DNA from: Rhabditophanes sp. KR3021 | Lineage: Eukaryota > Nematoda > Chromadorea > Rhabditida > Alloionematidae | Length of the DNA: 64,000 nucleotides | Reading direction: 5' to 3' | Assembly (NCBI GenBank): GCA_963281155.1 | Contig: CAUJLY010000001.1 | Coordinates: 5,580,001-5,644,000 of the forward strand | In this document: in pieces, positions 1-12,700 of the stretch | Numbering within the stretch: the stretch's first letter is position 1 | How the letters are laid out: every line of letters begins with the position of its first letter | Program-made: the position numbers and the translations under genes | The notes under the pieces: model-generated | Databases searched by the model: none | The model's input: only the letters and a program-made list of their open reading frames with translations | What the model was told of the DNA's origin: nothing

Positions 1-3000
1 ATATTTTTATTATATCTCACGTTAGACTTTTAAAAATTAGATAATTCACTTAACATAATAAATTCAATAATATGTCCTTATCAATTGTAGATAGGGACGC
101 TAAAAATATAATAAGACTGATGTTGATGATATTGTTCAAAAAACTGAGACACATCCTCCCAGCCTAGAATGACATATAATCTTAAAAATAGGTGTTTTTA
201 TACACAGCATTGTGAAATGCAATAAATTATGTCTGTACTTAATATACGTTGATAATGAAATAAGACAATTCTCGTAATCACCAGCATATTGTCCTATACT
301 ATAGAAAGTTCTAGAAGGTTTTAGAAGGTCCTTTTATGCTTGACCTATTATATATTTGAATATTATATATGCGTATTTATTAAATGATAATGTATGTCGT
401 GCCTTCCCATTAAAGGAGGTTCATAAAATCACCACCGGATGATTAATTTCCTAATTATTTACCAATGAATATTTGTTAGAAATTGATTCAATTTAAAAAC
501 AGGAATTTAAACGTTACACGCATTCTATTTTGCTTTAATAAGAGTTAAGAGAAGTCAAATGGGTGTATTAGAAAAAGTATGAATAATTGAGAAGGTGATG
601 GAAGTGTGGTGAATGTATGTGATCATTATGATGACGGACACCAATATATGATATAATTATTGATAGAGAGTAAAAATGTAGGAGTCGATCAGAAGTCGTT
701 AAGGATGTTTGTCTTTAGAACTTCTTTCCATTCCAGAAGGTGTATGTTTTCATTTTTGTAAGGTTAAACAAAATCGTATTATAAAAAACCTATCTAAATT
801 GTCAAACATTTATATTTACCGCAATATCTTTCATTTCTCACTTTCAAAAACAATGAATAACAAAATATCCTTCCTCTCTATCTATTACTTATGCGAATCA
901 AACTTTGTTTAACAACCATCGAGTCGATTTCATTTCTTCTTACTTTTTAAATATATCTAGACTCGCATCAAGTATTACATTTGATCTCTAATACGAAGAA
1001 AGCAAGTTTTTTAGTATTAAAATGTATGTCTGAATATAAATATAACGAGAACATTTTGTGATTGGGAATTCCTTTAGACAACTGTTTAAATACGTGACTC
1101 GAATCAACTTAGTCTACGGACTTAAAAAAGTACTTGTATAGTAAATTTTTGATTCAAAAAGTGTTGACCTTGTTTATAAGTAATCCAGATATATTAATTA
1201 AAATATGAATAACTTAAGAGTGTTTATAACAAAGTATCAATATAAAACTTTGGATTTTTGACTACAAAGTTCAATCAAGGAATGCAATTAAATCGAAAAC
1301 AACGGAAAATCGTAATAAAAATGATTTCTGTAAATATTCACTTCTTTACATAACGGACAACACTTTTTAAAGTTTCATATTTGTAGCCTGAATCATACAT
1401 TCTTGTTGATCACATAAATTTTTTAGCGTATGAAATAAAACTTGTAAAAATAAAAAGATGCAGATGGGAAACCAAATTTAAAATGTATTTTGAATACCTA
1501 TTTAACGTTGGTAAAAAAGTGATGGAAAAAATATTTGTGATGTTAAAAACATATGCTAATCATGCTTGATTGAGTTTTAATTTAGTTTTTAGAGTGATTT
1601 AACAATGATATTAAATTGACTTACCTTGATTGTCCTAAATGTCTTACACCATACATTTCTATTTTATAAGTCGAATAACAATATTTGGTAATAGAAAATA
1701 ACCACACTAAACTTTTGATTTTTAGACACTGTTAAGTTTATTGTGATAGTTTAAAAACTGCACGAGAATAAAAATGATGTTAAATAAATATTGACGATAA
1801 ATAAAATATATTTAACTTTATGAAAGACTTGTTTAAACGATGGCGTAAAAACAATTCCAACAATTTTAATAAGCTTAATTTTGATAAGAGTATTATGTAA
1901 TATAAAAACATTTAATAAAATAATATGTAATAAAAAATGGTTTAATAAAAAAATGTGTAATATAAAAAATGGTTTGATAAAAATAATATTCAATATAAAA
2001 AGATTTAAAAGCTATCAAAAATATATAACGAAACATGTTAGTATTTATTTAAATATTCGAGAACTAATGTTCATATTTATTCGAATAAACTCCCAATTAT
2101 TCTGATCTATTTATTCATATGTATATTGTAACTTGTATAGAACTATGTTTGCGCTTAAAAACACATCTGCTTATTTTTTAGTGTCAATATTAATACGTAA
2201 AATAAACAAATTGTTATTATTTTAACGCAACTTAAGGAAAGAAAATTTCAGTGAAGTGATTATGAAATCTGGAACAATATTTATCATTTTAACAAATACT
2301 TAAATTGAAAAAGTAATTTAGTAAAAGGTGAATATATTCATAAGAATGGTGACTAAAATAAATACTCTTACTCAAATATAGACAATATATTTTACGAATT
2401 CACTTTTATGTTAATTCAAAACTTCTTTTTACGTAGATCAGGCATATCATACACAAACTCATTCAATTAATTTTATAGAAACTGGATTAAAAGTAAACGT
2501 GACTAAATATGTTAGTATGTATTTAAAGGAAGAGGAGCATTATGTCTTGCAAATGACTCATTATTCTATTCTACGTTTATATACAATTTGTAAAACTCTA
2601 TTCTAAAGAGTTTTTTGTGTATTTGAATAAATTAAAAGCGAACATTTGTAAAGTGATTTTTAAGTTTTAAAATAGCAAGGATATTATTTTTCCGCCTACA
2701 TATTTACTTTTAATTGGTTTCTAATACGTTTTTCAAGCAAAATAATTATTTAAGCAGGGAATGTTTATTAATTAGTGAAAATACGTAATTCGCAATAATT
2801 TTTTGTTATCAAAATGATATTAATTATATTGTACAAAGATGTGGTTTGACATTATACATATATTATAAATAAACGTATACAAAAGTTAACAATAAATGTA
2901 TTATATTTTAGTTGTTGACCAATAGTCAATATATAATTGAATTATAAAAATAGAATAATTCATTTTTATTGACAATCAACAAAAACACACTATTCAAATA

Positions 3001-3608
3001 TTATGTTTAATTAAATGAAAGGATACAAAAAAGAGGCTATAATATTTCAACCTTGAGGAATATCTCATTATAATGATTTGGTTTTATTCATTAAATATTT
3101 GACATAATATAATTTATTGTTATGACTCTTTTCATATAAAATGTAGTATAAAAGTATTTTCTTTGAACGAATCCAATTGATCTTTCTGATATAGGTCATG
3201 GATTTTGTATATGAGACAGATGTGGAAAGTAAAGAATTTCTATATTCAGATATACTATTTGTAATTAAAGTTTGTACTTGCGGTATTAGACATTACGAGT
3301 AGAATCGTTAACCATTAACCTTTGTTGATGGTGTGATGTATGTTTTGAAATGAATTTGCATGACAAATGGAATTAAATGTTGCGCACACATAATTCTTCT
3401 AATATAAATATATCTTTATCTACTAAAGATCTAAAAATTAAATTGTGGTCTTTTTTAAGATATATTCGACATTGTACTTACTTTTTCGTTATTAAATTTT
3501 GTATGAATTGATTATTCTATAATATAAATTTGTTTGTCAAGTGCTTCCAAATTGTACCATTTTGAATAAAGATCAGGTGTTTTAACATTTAAACTTGACA
3601 TCAAGGAA
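1..3608. other. AT-rich region without recognisable gene
   Basis: Very AT-rich sequence with stop codons in every frame at short intervals. The few open frames of 60-80 codons have low-complexity, Lys/Ile/Phe/Asn-rich translations that look like chance products of AT-rich DNA. I see no tRNA, no conserved motif and no convincing exon. It probably includes the promoter and 5' untranslated region of the acyltransferase that starts at 3609. Confidence 0.6.
1891..2010. repeat. degenerate ~30-bp AT-rich tandem repeat
   Basis: About four imperfect units of roughly 30 bp follow each other. Each holds a variant of 'atgtaatataaaaa' followed by 'tttaataaaa'. Open frames on both strands here are by-products of the repeat. 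Confidence 0.55.
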
Positions 3609-6600
3609 ATGCGTAAATCAGTTTGGTATGTAATAAGAAAGATTCGAAACTTTTTTCGATTAATTGCCGGGCCAGCTCTTGGAATTATTTTTTGTGTATC
3701 TGTTTTGGCTACATCATGCTTTGGCAACTACATTATGGCGATTTTGTATCCGTTAGTGCTTTATATTGAGCATAAAAAATTTAGAACTTTGATGGATCAG
3801 GCTGTTGGTTTTTGGTTATTTGTTTTGATGGTAAATTCTAAAACATGTTAAAATTAATTTGCTTTTTAGTCAGCCCTTGAGTTTGTATTAGGAGTAAAAG
3901 TAAGAGTGTAAGTTTAAAAAATATTAAAAAATTAAATACTGAAAAATTAAAATTAAATATTGTCATTAAATCAAATACTGCCATTTAAACCCATGAAGAC
4001 TTCTCCCATTTTTAATATATGCAGAAATAGTTGCTGTTGTTACTTCTACGGATTGAGCTGCACTTTTAACTGATTCATAAAAAGCAACGACTTCGTCATT
4101 TTCATCCAACTGAACAACTTCTTTTACAATTGAGTGTAAACTATTTTCTTGAGCAGTTACCCATTCTAAATTGTCAACAAAGTTATCTTTCTTGATTTCG
4201 TTTAAGTGGTTTATTTGTCGTTTATTTTCAGGCTTGTCAATAAAAGCCAAACCAATAAGACGATGGACATATAAACTTTTATGCCCATGATTAAAGATTT
4301 TCAAGACAGTTCCATAATATCCAGTTCTAGTAGTATAAGGACTAAGAGGACGTTTAAGCATAAAATTCCTAACATTGCCAAAAATTGAAACTTCATAATT
4401 TTTATTGACACCTTGCCAAACAATTCTTCTCCATTCGACAGGAGTAAAATGAACCTCCACATCTTCGTATGTATTGTCTCTGATTCTGTTCTTTAGCCAA
4501 GTCATGATTGCTAAGGTCCTATGTTCTCCTGAATATTCAACTGTTTTTTGATTGGGACGGAAATACAGCGTAGGAAACCGCTTAATGTCAGGATAGACTT
4601 GAGGGAAAGCTGTTGAGTCGAGGGTAGCAAGTTTTATTGGAGATCTTTCATCTTTTAATTGAGTGGCGACGGTGACAAAATGTGGAGACAGATTTTGCGA
4701 GTTTGGACATCTAAAATATTACACAAAAGCTTTATGATTACTATTAAACTTACCCAGGAGCATAAACATTAATCACATGGTATCATTTGCTTCCATAGTG
4801 TTGTTGTAGTTTTCCTAAAATGATTGTAAACTGTGTATTATTTGATTTGTACTTGCAGCAGTCAAAATAAGAATATTGTCTTGTTCAGTCACCTCAGTTG
4901 AGTAATTAGTGTATTTTCCATATAAGCCGCTGTCATGAGCATGCTGATTGTTTTCACTTGATGTAACCCATTCTAAGTTTGTAGCCTTATTGTTTTGTGC
5001 ATCACCATCTAAATTATTGACAAAAGAATGTGATGCTGACCGTGGCAACAAGAATATGAATATACTTGACTAAAGGTTTGGTAATTCCGACTTTAAAGTT
5101 ACACTAAAATAAATTCTCTTATTGTCAGACGCTGGTTCGTTGAAAATAAAATTATTTCTTGGGTCCTTGATACGTCCAAAGTTTGAGCAATAAAAGTCTT
5201 TTCAAATTACATAAATTTTTACGTTTAATAAAAATGATTTTAATACCTTTGATTTTTAGGAATGGCGATCCGATTGATTGTGAAAAACCAGCTATAATAA
5301 TTATGAATCACAGGACGCGATTAGATTGGCTTTATATGTTCAATGCTTTTTATAGAATAAATCCCTGGCTTGTAACGACTCTCAAAATCACTCTTAAATA
5401 TGAATTGCAATACTTGATTGGTGTTGGTGATGGAATGCTTGCCAGTAATTTTATGTTTATGAGACGTAATATGGATGAAGATGGTCCGATGCTTGAAGAA
5501 TCAATTGAATATTTTTCAGGTACAAGTTTATTATAATTAAACATAATAGGATATGCAATATTCTTATTAGAGAGACTATTAACAATCTTCTTTATAAAAT
5601 GTCAAGTACGAAAAGACGGGAGCATGAAAAAACTCGTTGATGATGAGATTGACTACCTATCCATTAAGTTCCGAGTTCATTTGGAGGACCTCTTCAGAAG
5701 AGGAGTTGCCTGAATCTGTATTAATGATTTGTCGCTTAAAAACTCTGATAAGGATAGCTTCTTTATTTCTACACACTGCCTCCGATTGATAATTCATCTT
5801 CAAGACTTGATTTCGTTATTTCCACAATACCCATCCCAAATGACAGCATTAATGAAATCCTTCTTCCTATCGAACAGCGACTTCAGATCAACCTTCGTTT
5901 CAAATTCTTTATTATGAGCAGCCATTCATTCTTTGAATTGTACAGTTCTGCCAATGTATTTGATGGTATTCGTTACATTACCTACGGTCCAATTTTCACC
6001 GCTATTTCTTGGGTCCGGCATTAAATAAGCATGGAAGTCACCTTTTCCTTGTTCTTGATGGCTTCAAAGACTTCGATACCGGATGTCTTTTGACTAATCT
6101 TTTGCATTCGTCAATAAACTCCTGACAGTCTCTATTTCTTAAATGAGTATTAAGATTTCCTTTACTTTTAAAAGTTGCCTTGCAATGCGAACAACTATCT
6201 TTTCAATTACGAGTAGATCTTTTTAAACAATCAAAGGAAGTTGGTCTTGCCTTTAAGACAGCACTATCATCTCTTTTAGCAAGTAATTCTGCACTAAAGA
6301 ATCTTCGCATCTTTTTGATTTGAGAAAATGTGAATAAGCTCAAAATTTCATTAAAGACAACGCCTTTCTCCAAGTTAGCAGTGGATTTGTAGCGGCCAAT
6401 CCTACAAGCCTCCATAATATCAGCATAACGTATGGATTTTTTGCAACTAGTTGGTCACTCGAATCAGAAACAATAGTTCCCTTTTCCGCTTATCGAGCCA
6501 TGATAGCTTGTAACACCAATATGAGGCGATGTTGCTGCACTAAACAACAAATGATATTAATAAAGACATATTTTATCATGAACATCGCCAAAGTATAAAT

Positions 6601-7435
6601 AGCTTTCTACTAATATTCAAATGTATGAGATGTCATCGTAGTGTTGATAGAGTGCATTTTCAACTAATAAATATTATAGCTCATCTAGCTAATAAAGTTT
6701 GTATTAATATTTTGATAAGTAATATATTTTTCAGGTTGCGGAAAAAATTATCAAATTTTAATTTTCCCAGAAGCTACCGATAAATCAGACTATACGACAA
6801 TGAGAAGCAACCAATTTGCAGCAAAAATGGGACTCGAACCTCTAAATTATTGTCTATACCCAAGAGTAGGTGGATTTGTTTATTTGCTGAAAAAAATGAG
6901 GGAAAGAAATTATATTAGTAATGTTTATGACATAACTATCGGCTATCCAAATAATATAGTCCAAAATGAACTCATGCTTGGATTAAGAGGAGTAGTACCT
7001 AAAAATGTACATTTTGACATCAAAAAAATCGAAATGGACGAGATTCCTGAGGAAGATGAAAAAGTTGGAGAATGGCTAACAAAATTATGGCAGAAAAAAG
7101 ATAAAAAATTGATGCGTTTCTATGAGCCTCAATTAGCATCAAGAAGAAGATTCGATAAAGAAACAATCGAACCAATTTGGGTCAAAGATTCTTGGAGGCA
7201 ATTTACAGTCAAATTTATAGCCTTTTTTATTTGGACGTTTTTATGCAGTTTATGGATATATCACCTTACTTTTATTTGGATAATTCAAGTTTTAGTAGCA
7301 TACATGATGATATCTAAAATGTACATTTTTCTTCGACACGGTAGAGTTGATAAAATGATTAGATATTACTGGAAAAAACAAAATGGCTTGTTGGAAAAAG
7401 CGAAAACCACTAAGATACAAAAAGAGGCTGATTAA
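3609..7435 (+). CDS. LCLAT1: lysocardiolipin/lysophospholipid acyltransferase (LCLAT1-like)
   Basis: Four exons: 3609-3830, 3870-3907, 5260-5519 and 6735-7435. All junctions are GT-AG and keep frame, giving about 406 residues (human LCLAT1 is about 414). It is a PlsC-family acyltransferase of the ER or mitochondria-associated membrane; relatives re-acylate lyso-phospholipids, including lysocardiolipin. The N-terminus has hydrophobic segments. Exon 3 carries the catalytic HxxxxD motif as NHRTRLDW. Exon 4 begins with the EGT-type acyl-acceptor motif, here FPEATD with Ala where Gly is usual. The C-terminus has a hydrophobic hairpin (about 7201-7330) and a basic tail. The start at 3609 is the first Met ahead of the conserved exon. 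Introns 2 (1352 bp) and 3 (1215 bp) are unusually long for this locus because they hold antisense inserts. An AATAAA-like signal follows the stop. The family call is firm; the exact substrate is inference. Confidence 0.88.
3966..4814 (-). CDS. NUMOD4-HNH endonuclease with thioredoxin-like N-terminal segment, inside LCLAT1 intron 2
   Basis: An open frame runs from about 4710 to the stop at 3966, and its last 179 codons (from 4505) form a full NUMOD4-HNH protein. The NUMOD4 part has EWRRIVW and VSIFGNVRN. The HNH_3 core has VHRLIGLAF, INHLNE and NLEWVTAQEN. A C-terminal NUMOD1-like helix-turn-helix region ends HGFKWQYL. Such proteins nick DNA and are typical of phages, bacteria and large DNA viruses. 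Upstream in the same frame (4505-4710) is a thioredoxin/PDI-like half domain with CPNS in place of CxxC, then RFPTLYF and VEYSGE. A canonical 43-bp intron (4711-4753) joins it to a short exon (4754-4814) that supplies INVYAPG just before the Cys. That exon has an in-frame TGA, so either the thioredoxin part is decaying or translation starts downstream. The HNH half shows no break. Transcription is unproven; the gene is antisense to its host. Confidence 0.7.
4815..5200 (-). pseudogene. second, degenerate NUMOD4-HNH endonuclease copy
   Basis: Translations of the minus strand show a NUMOD4-like stretch with FGRIKDP near 5170, then an IHILVAT-like helix near 5060-5085 in another frame. An HNH_3 core follows (about 4905-5030) with NNLDGD, QNNKATNLEWVTSSEN and HAHDSGLYGKY. 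Reaching all three parts needs at least one frameshift and passes a TAG, so this copy is broken. Its core differs from the intact copy at 3966-4505, so it is a different family member, not a recent duplicate. A possible GT donor at 4847-4852 could join it in frame to the thioredoxin-like exon downstream. Confidence 0.65.
5640..6540 (-). pseudogene. eroded gene with one C2H2 zinc finger, inside LCLAT1 intron 3
   Basis: The minus strand has a protein-like signal broken by frameshifts and stops. Near 6540-6420 are KGTIVSDSSDQ-type residues, followed by an open frame at 6203-6415 (starts MEACRIGRYKS, rich in Lys/Arg). Right after it, near 6090-6195, is a single C2H2 finger with CSHCKATF and NTHLRNR. 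Weaker traces (MPDPRN, YIGRT, NAVIWDGYC) run to about 5740. I do not recognise the family. Composition is less AT-biased than the flanking intron, which suggests a once-coding insert. It may be viral, a mobile element or a host pseudogene. Confidence 0.45.
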
Positions 7436-7631
7436 GTAGAACGTTGATATTTATAAATAATTAATAAACATTTAAAACTAGTAGTGATATTTTGGTACAT
7501 ATAATTTATTTCATACAAATAATCAAATCCGTATATGTAGGTAAGTACAAATATTAATACGTGTTTAAGCTCATAGAAGTAATTGTTTAAAAAAGATAAT
7601 ATTATTTGAGAAGTATTTAGATATGTATAAT

Positions 7632-9757
7632 TTACAAGGATGTCATAGTAATTCCCAAGGGCCTTTGTTTTACATTATTTGTATCGGCTTCTTGGATAAC
7701 TGAGTTAAACCTTTCTTTTGATCCGTTCGAAGAGTCAGGTATTTTGTTTTCGATATGAGTAATGAAGCTTCTATTATTAGGTTGATAATGATTAAAACAG
7801 ATATCGTTGATTCTAATTTTATTGTAAATATTAACCTGCTGTTGTTGAGAAGTATCATTCTCTAGTTGAGATATAGTTGATAACTTGGATGAATTTTTTA
7901 TATATTTATTTGAGTGTCCGTTTGGTATGCATGTAATTTTGTCATTGTATGGATGTAAATTGGTGGATATGGAGATATTTTCGCCATGAGATTCGCAATC
8001 TTCATCAACTAACAACAGTTCGTAATTGTCAGCATTGAAGCAAGAAAACCTCGACTTGTCATTAATTTTTCCATGCCATTCAGAATCATAAATGGAATGG
8101 GCGTCTGAATAACATTGATTTTGGACAGTCTGAGGTTTCCAAATGGGCGAACTAGGTTCTGAAGGTTCTTTGAACGAAGATGTGAATTCTTTGCAAGAAG
8201 ATGGAACCTCGTTAAAATAAAGAGTTTGGTCCTTTATGACTTTAGTTTCTTTCTTCTCGTCTGAAAAGCATCTGCCACCAATCTTTCGTTTCATCTTATA
8301 CATCAATTCTTTAAATAGCTGTCTGTACTTTTCATTGAATGTGACGTAAATGATGCTATTTACAGAACTATTGAATATTACTAAAAAATTTGAAGCATCA
8401 CTGAGTAGGTTTAGAAGTAACGGATCAGGTTCGAAAAATGTTTCTATTAAATTGACAAAAAGAGAAAGGAAATTGCATAGCAGAAACAAGACGACTACCA
8501 TGATAAGTGTAATGGTATCACCAGTTGATTCATCCTTTGACGTTTCTAAGGGGATAGAAATTTTCTTTTCCAAACCGTTATGTGGAAGTTGGTCATCGTT
8601 TTTCTTGGTTGATTGTTTAGCCACGATGAATGCATTCAAAACCAACAAGAACATGAATGGAAGAAGGGTCATCAAAACCTGAAGGTGAGAAAATAAGTAA
8701 TTAACATACTTCAACAACTAATTTACCATGTACATATATACATTATATGCTTGATTGACAATAAAGAATAACGTCGTCGGGCATATTTCTAGAACATTTA
8801 CCTAAAATCATATAATTATCATATGGAAATAGCTCATGAACTTACTTGGCTTTCTTCATGTAAACACAGTCTCAGATTAAACTGAGGAAATCGAAGAGAA
8901 TTATATAATATTGAGCAAATTGTAATACCAATACAAATTCGCTTTGCTGTTTTGACATTGCAATATTGGGAACTTTTGTTTTTCCAGCACACATTGAAAT
9001 AACAATCTATTGCTGCAGCTACTGTGAAATAAATCGAATTAGTCTGAGCCATATACCCAAACGGTAATGCGTATACCGTTGAGTAAGGAGCTTGAGCTAA
9101 AGCTGGAATATAGGATCGAGCTGAATCAATCCAAAAGATAAAAACACCGGTTATCACAACAAGCCAGTCGGAACACGAAAGAGCAAGAAGGTATGTATTT
9201 GAAGAGCTTTTAGCCATTGATGGTCTTGAATATATGTAGAAATTAACGACATTTGATGCCAAACCACAAACACTAACGCATGGTAGTGAAATTATAATTA
9301 CTATAAAATTGAAAACTTCATAAAGGCGACTGTAATCTTCATGTTGCAAATCCGAGCATACACACTGCGTTGTATTTGGTGATATAAAGTTGATGACACT
9401 AGAAATGATAGAAATTACAAGGACTATTTATAAAAATGTCATTTAATTTTGTTTTGGTGAGTTCATTTATACTTATAATTATATTTATTCAATCACTTTT
9501 ATTATGCCAAAGTGTATTTTGTACTTAGTTTGGTAAATTTATTCTACCCACTTTCTATGAAAATATATCCTTAAAGTTCCTCATTGTTTAATGCAAGCGT
9601 TGGAAATTTTAGCAATTGCCGTAAATAATTAAATACCCAGAAAACATTTTGTAACTTACTCCGGCAAAAATGGTATGATCCCTGATTCTCGAAAAAATAG
9701 TTCAGAATCATCAATTGGAGTAAAATTTGAAATAGATGATATAATATGATCAACCAT
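7632..9757 (-). CDS. FMRFamide-receptor-like class A GPCR
   Basis: Four exons on the minus strand: 9757-9660, 9398-8846, 8801-8727 and 8678-7632. All introns are GT-AG and in frame, giving about 590 residues. The N-terminal tail has NFT and NTT glycosylation sites. Helix 1 contains GLASNVVNF and helix 2 LALSCSD. Helix 3 ends IDCYFNV where most class A receptors have DRY. Helix 6 has VVVLFLLCN. Helix 7 has NSSVNSIIY, the pattern of insect and nematode FMRFamide-receptor relatives, followed by NEKYRQLF. The usual helix-4 Trp is not evident. The cytoplasmic tail is long (about 240 residues), Ser/Asn-rich and low in recognisable motifs. The likely role is a plasma-membrane neuropeptide receptor coupling to G proteins; the ligand is inference. 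The first Met (9757) lies in a short exon whose splice phase matches exon 2. Confidence 0.85.
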
Positions 9758-12700
9758 CTTTACAGTATAATTAAAAGCTAACAATATGTTTATGAATAAA
9801 TATAAAATCTAAATGAAGTTTGATAAATTGCAATTGTCTGTAACATATTGAAATATTATTAATAGTAACAAATTAATATTTGGAAGATTAATGTCAAATC
9901 TAAAATAAACATATTTCTCACTGAAAATTACTTTATGTCAATTACAATAACAAAATAGACTAAACATAAATCACAATTGTTAAGGTTCTTAAAATATGGG
10001 TTTAAAAAAGTTAAGAATTAATATGGGAAGATATTTTTATTTTTATGCGAGCAAATGTTTATTCGTTTCTCTTTTATTAGTGATAAATTTTTGTCATTTG
10101 ATTATTATTTGCTTCTGTATATAAGAGAAAAAGTTGAAAAATATAATACGTAAAATATTATGGGAACATGTGCGTATAAAAATATGATGTAGGTTTTTTG
10201 AAAACGATATAATAAGTTGGCGATACTACAAAAGTAATTTTATAAAATTTAAAAAGGCATTTTAATATTATGTATTTAAGAAATTTAATTGTGATGAGAT
10301 GTACTTATTAGTCAGTGAACTAAACTTAATTATTTATTCAAAGCCAATGCCCAAATCGTTATCACTAAATAATGTCCCCATAAGATATTATCCTTAATTT
10401 AGAGTAATAAAATTTAGAAGAAAATAATTTCGATAGGAATATATCTAATAACCGTTTTGTATGATAATCTTTTTTCTTATTCCAGAGTATATCAGTTAAC
10501 TCAATCAAACTTTTAGTTTTTTAGTATTCTAGTGTATACTACATGCAAACCAATTTAATTAAGCCTGGGTAATTCTTCTTATAAGATGAGAATGAGGCTG
10601 GGAAGTAATTTTGGGATACCTCTTATTACACTTTAAAACCATTTTAAAACATTTTAATGTGTATCTATTAAATTAGTGTAATTTAAGGATGGTGCATTAT
10701 GAAAGGCTCGTATAAATATTATGAATATTACAGATATTTAGTATTGTATGATATAGAATGTTAGGTAATAAGTTAAAGCAATAAATAAAGAGTATCATAT
10801 TTTTAAACTGAATGTGGGAGTCATTAAATTGAAAATAATGGAAAGAATAAGATCGTGAGGGTTGAAAAATAAAAAAGTGAAATAATAAAACATTAAAATT
10901 TTCACATATTTAGTACTAAATATTATTATTTTTTTGTCTCGGTTGACTTTTATCAAACATAAATCCTTACGAATTAAAGTTTATGTTATTTATGGAATGT
11001 AATCTATTTTTGAGAAAAACAATTGATGCTTTAATTACGAAATGTGCATTGTTATTCTCAAATACTAAATCTTAAAATTGCAACAAAAAATTGAACGTTA
11101 ATGGAAAATAATAATATTTTCAGTCCGTACGCAGGAAATAAAATAAATATAATAGAATTTAATGAAGAAATGTAAGATAAAACTAAATTGTAGTAAATAT
11201 AAAGATCAGATAGTTGTTTTTACTCAAATTGTGCTTTGATCTTATAAAGCTTTTAGATGCGTTAAATAGCTTAATTAAATTACCATAAAAAATGGTCTAT
11301 AATAAATGAAATATAGCAAAATGAAAGAAACTATTATTCCGTTGGAAGATTTTCCTTTAATAGCTCCAATCATGGGAATCTTTAAACAATACTAAGTAAA
11401 CAGTTAAAGTAGTTTAGTAATCCAACATTCAAAATAAAGTGTAAAATAATTGGGACCTTTGACTGAGTCCATATTTTATGGAATCAAGCACTAATTGATG
11501 AGTAATTATAGTATCGTCTAAAAATAATATTATTCGGTTAAATAATTAATTAACAACAATTTCGAAAATTGACGTCAACCACAGAAGTGCCAAAAATATT
11601 TGTTCTGATTTATTAATAAAATGAGACTTAATGGTTAGATATTTAAATAATTATTATTTCAGTTTATCTGCATAACGCAGGTGATAATTTGCAAAGTAAA
11701 TAAAGTATAAAATAAGGAAGTTTTAATTTGTATGTTAAAGAGTCAATGAGAAAAAAGAAGTTTCTATTGTTCTAAATGACTCGATCTTGGCGAAAACCCT
11801 ATAGTACAATTACATAAATATTTATTTAAAATGATACTTTTACCCTCAATAAAGTACTAAATGGTTAAATTATTCTCACTGTTGAAATCAATCTTAACAC
11901 CTCATTTTCTCGATAATAATTTTGAAAATATGACACCTCGAAGACGATTTGTCTAAATAATTATAATAACAAACAGTTTAATTATATAAAAATGATAATA
12001 AATTATGATATGTGAAATTAAATGTTTCAAAACAAAGTTTTACTGATATATAATACTAATATTTGGTTTCAAATCATTTAAAAAACCCAAAATAATACCA
12101 CAAGGCAATATTTAACAAAAACATTCAAAAAATGGAGCATTTGTCAAAAATATGAAAGTGTCTTTAGCTATATTTGGCTATAATGTAAAATAATGAGCTA
12201 TTGTATATTTGTTCTCGCAGTTTAGATATGAGGCTTATATGATAAAAATTACAATTTTTGTTATTGCCAAAAGTACAGCTACTTTATATTTTAATTAATA
12301 GACTAATTTTAATTTAAATCAAACAGTAAAATTATAAGATAATTGGGCACACTCTTCACGCAAGATCTTTTTGCTAAACTATTAAAGTTGTAATTTAGAG
12401 TAATTGTAAAATAAAGCAAAATTAGTGGGGAATTACGTAGATTCAAGTTTGTAAATTCGTATTGTTTAAATTTATATTAATTGATAATTTTATAAATTTT
12501 TTTTGCCGTAAAAGAAAGTCTAAGAATACAAATATTCGAGTATTTATTAATTAAGTCATGGAAGATATCTTAAAAATGAGTATAAATTTAAGGCAAGAAT
12601 CCAATTGAATATTTCACTAAATTAATGAAGTACTAATTTTTTCGAAGTATTATAAAAAATATTGAAAATGTTTTCTTATTGACAGCTAAAAGGAAGACGT

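Noticed and set aside
3908..5259. HNH gene as homing endonuclease of a self-splicing group I or II intron
   Set aside because: The host intron has spliceosomal GTAAGT and TTTTTAG ends and the HNH gene is antisense to it; no ribozyme core was seen.
3966..6540. Idea that the antisense inserts use a genetic code with TGA as Trp
   Set aside because: Several TGA codons fall at Trp-like places, but the intact HNH frame uses TGG for all its Trp residues and the relics also contain TAA, TAG and frameshifts, so ordinary decay explains them.
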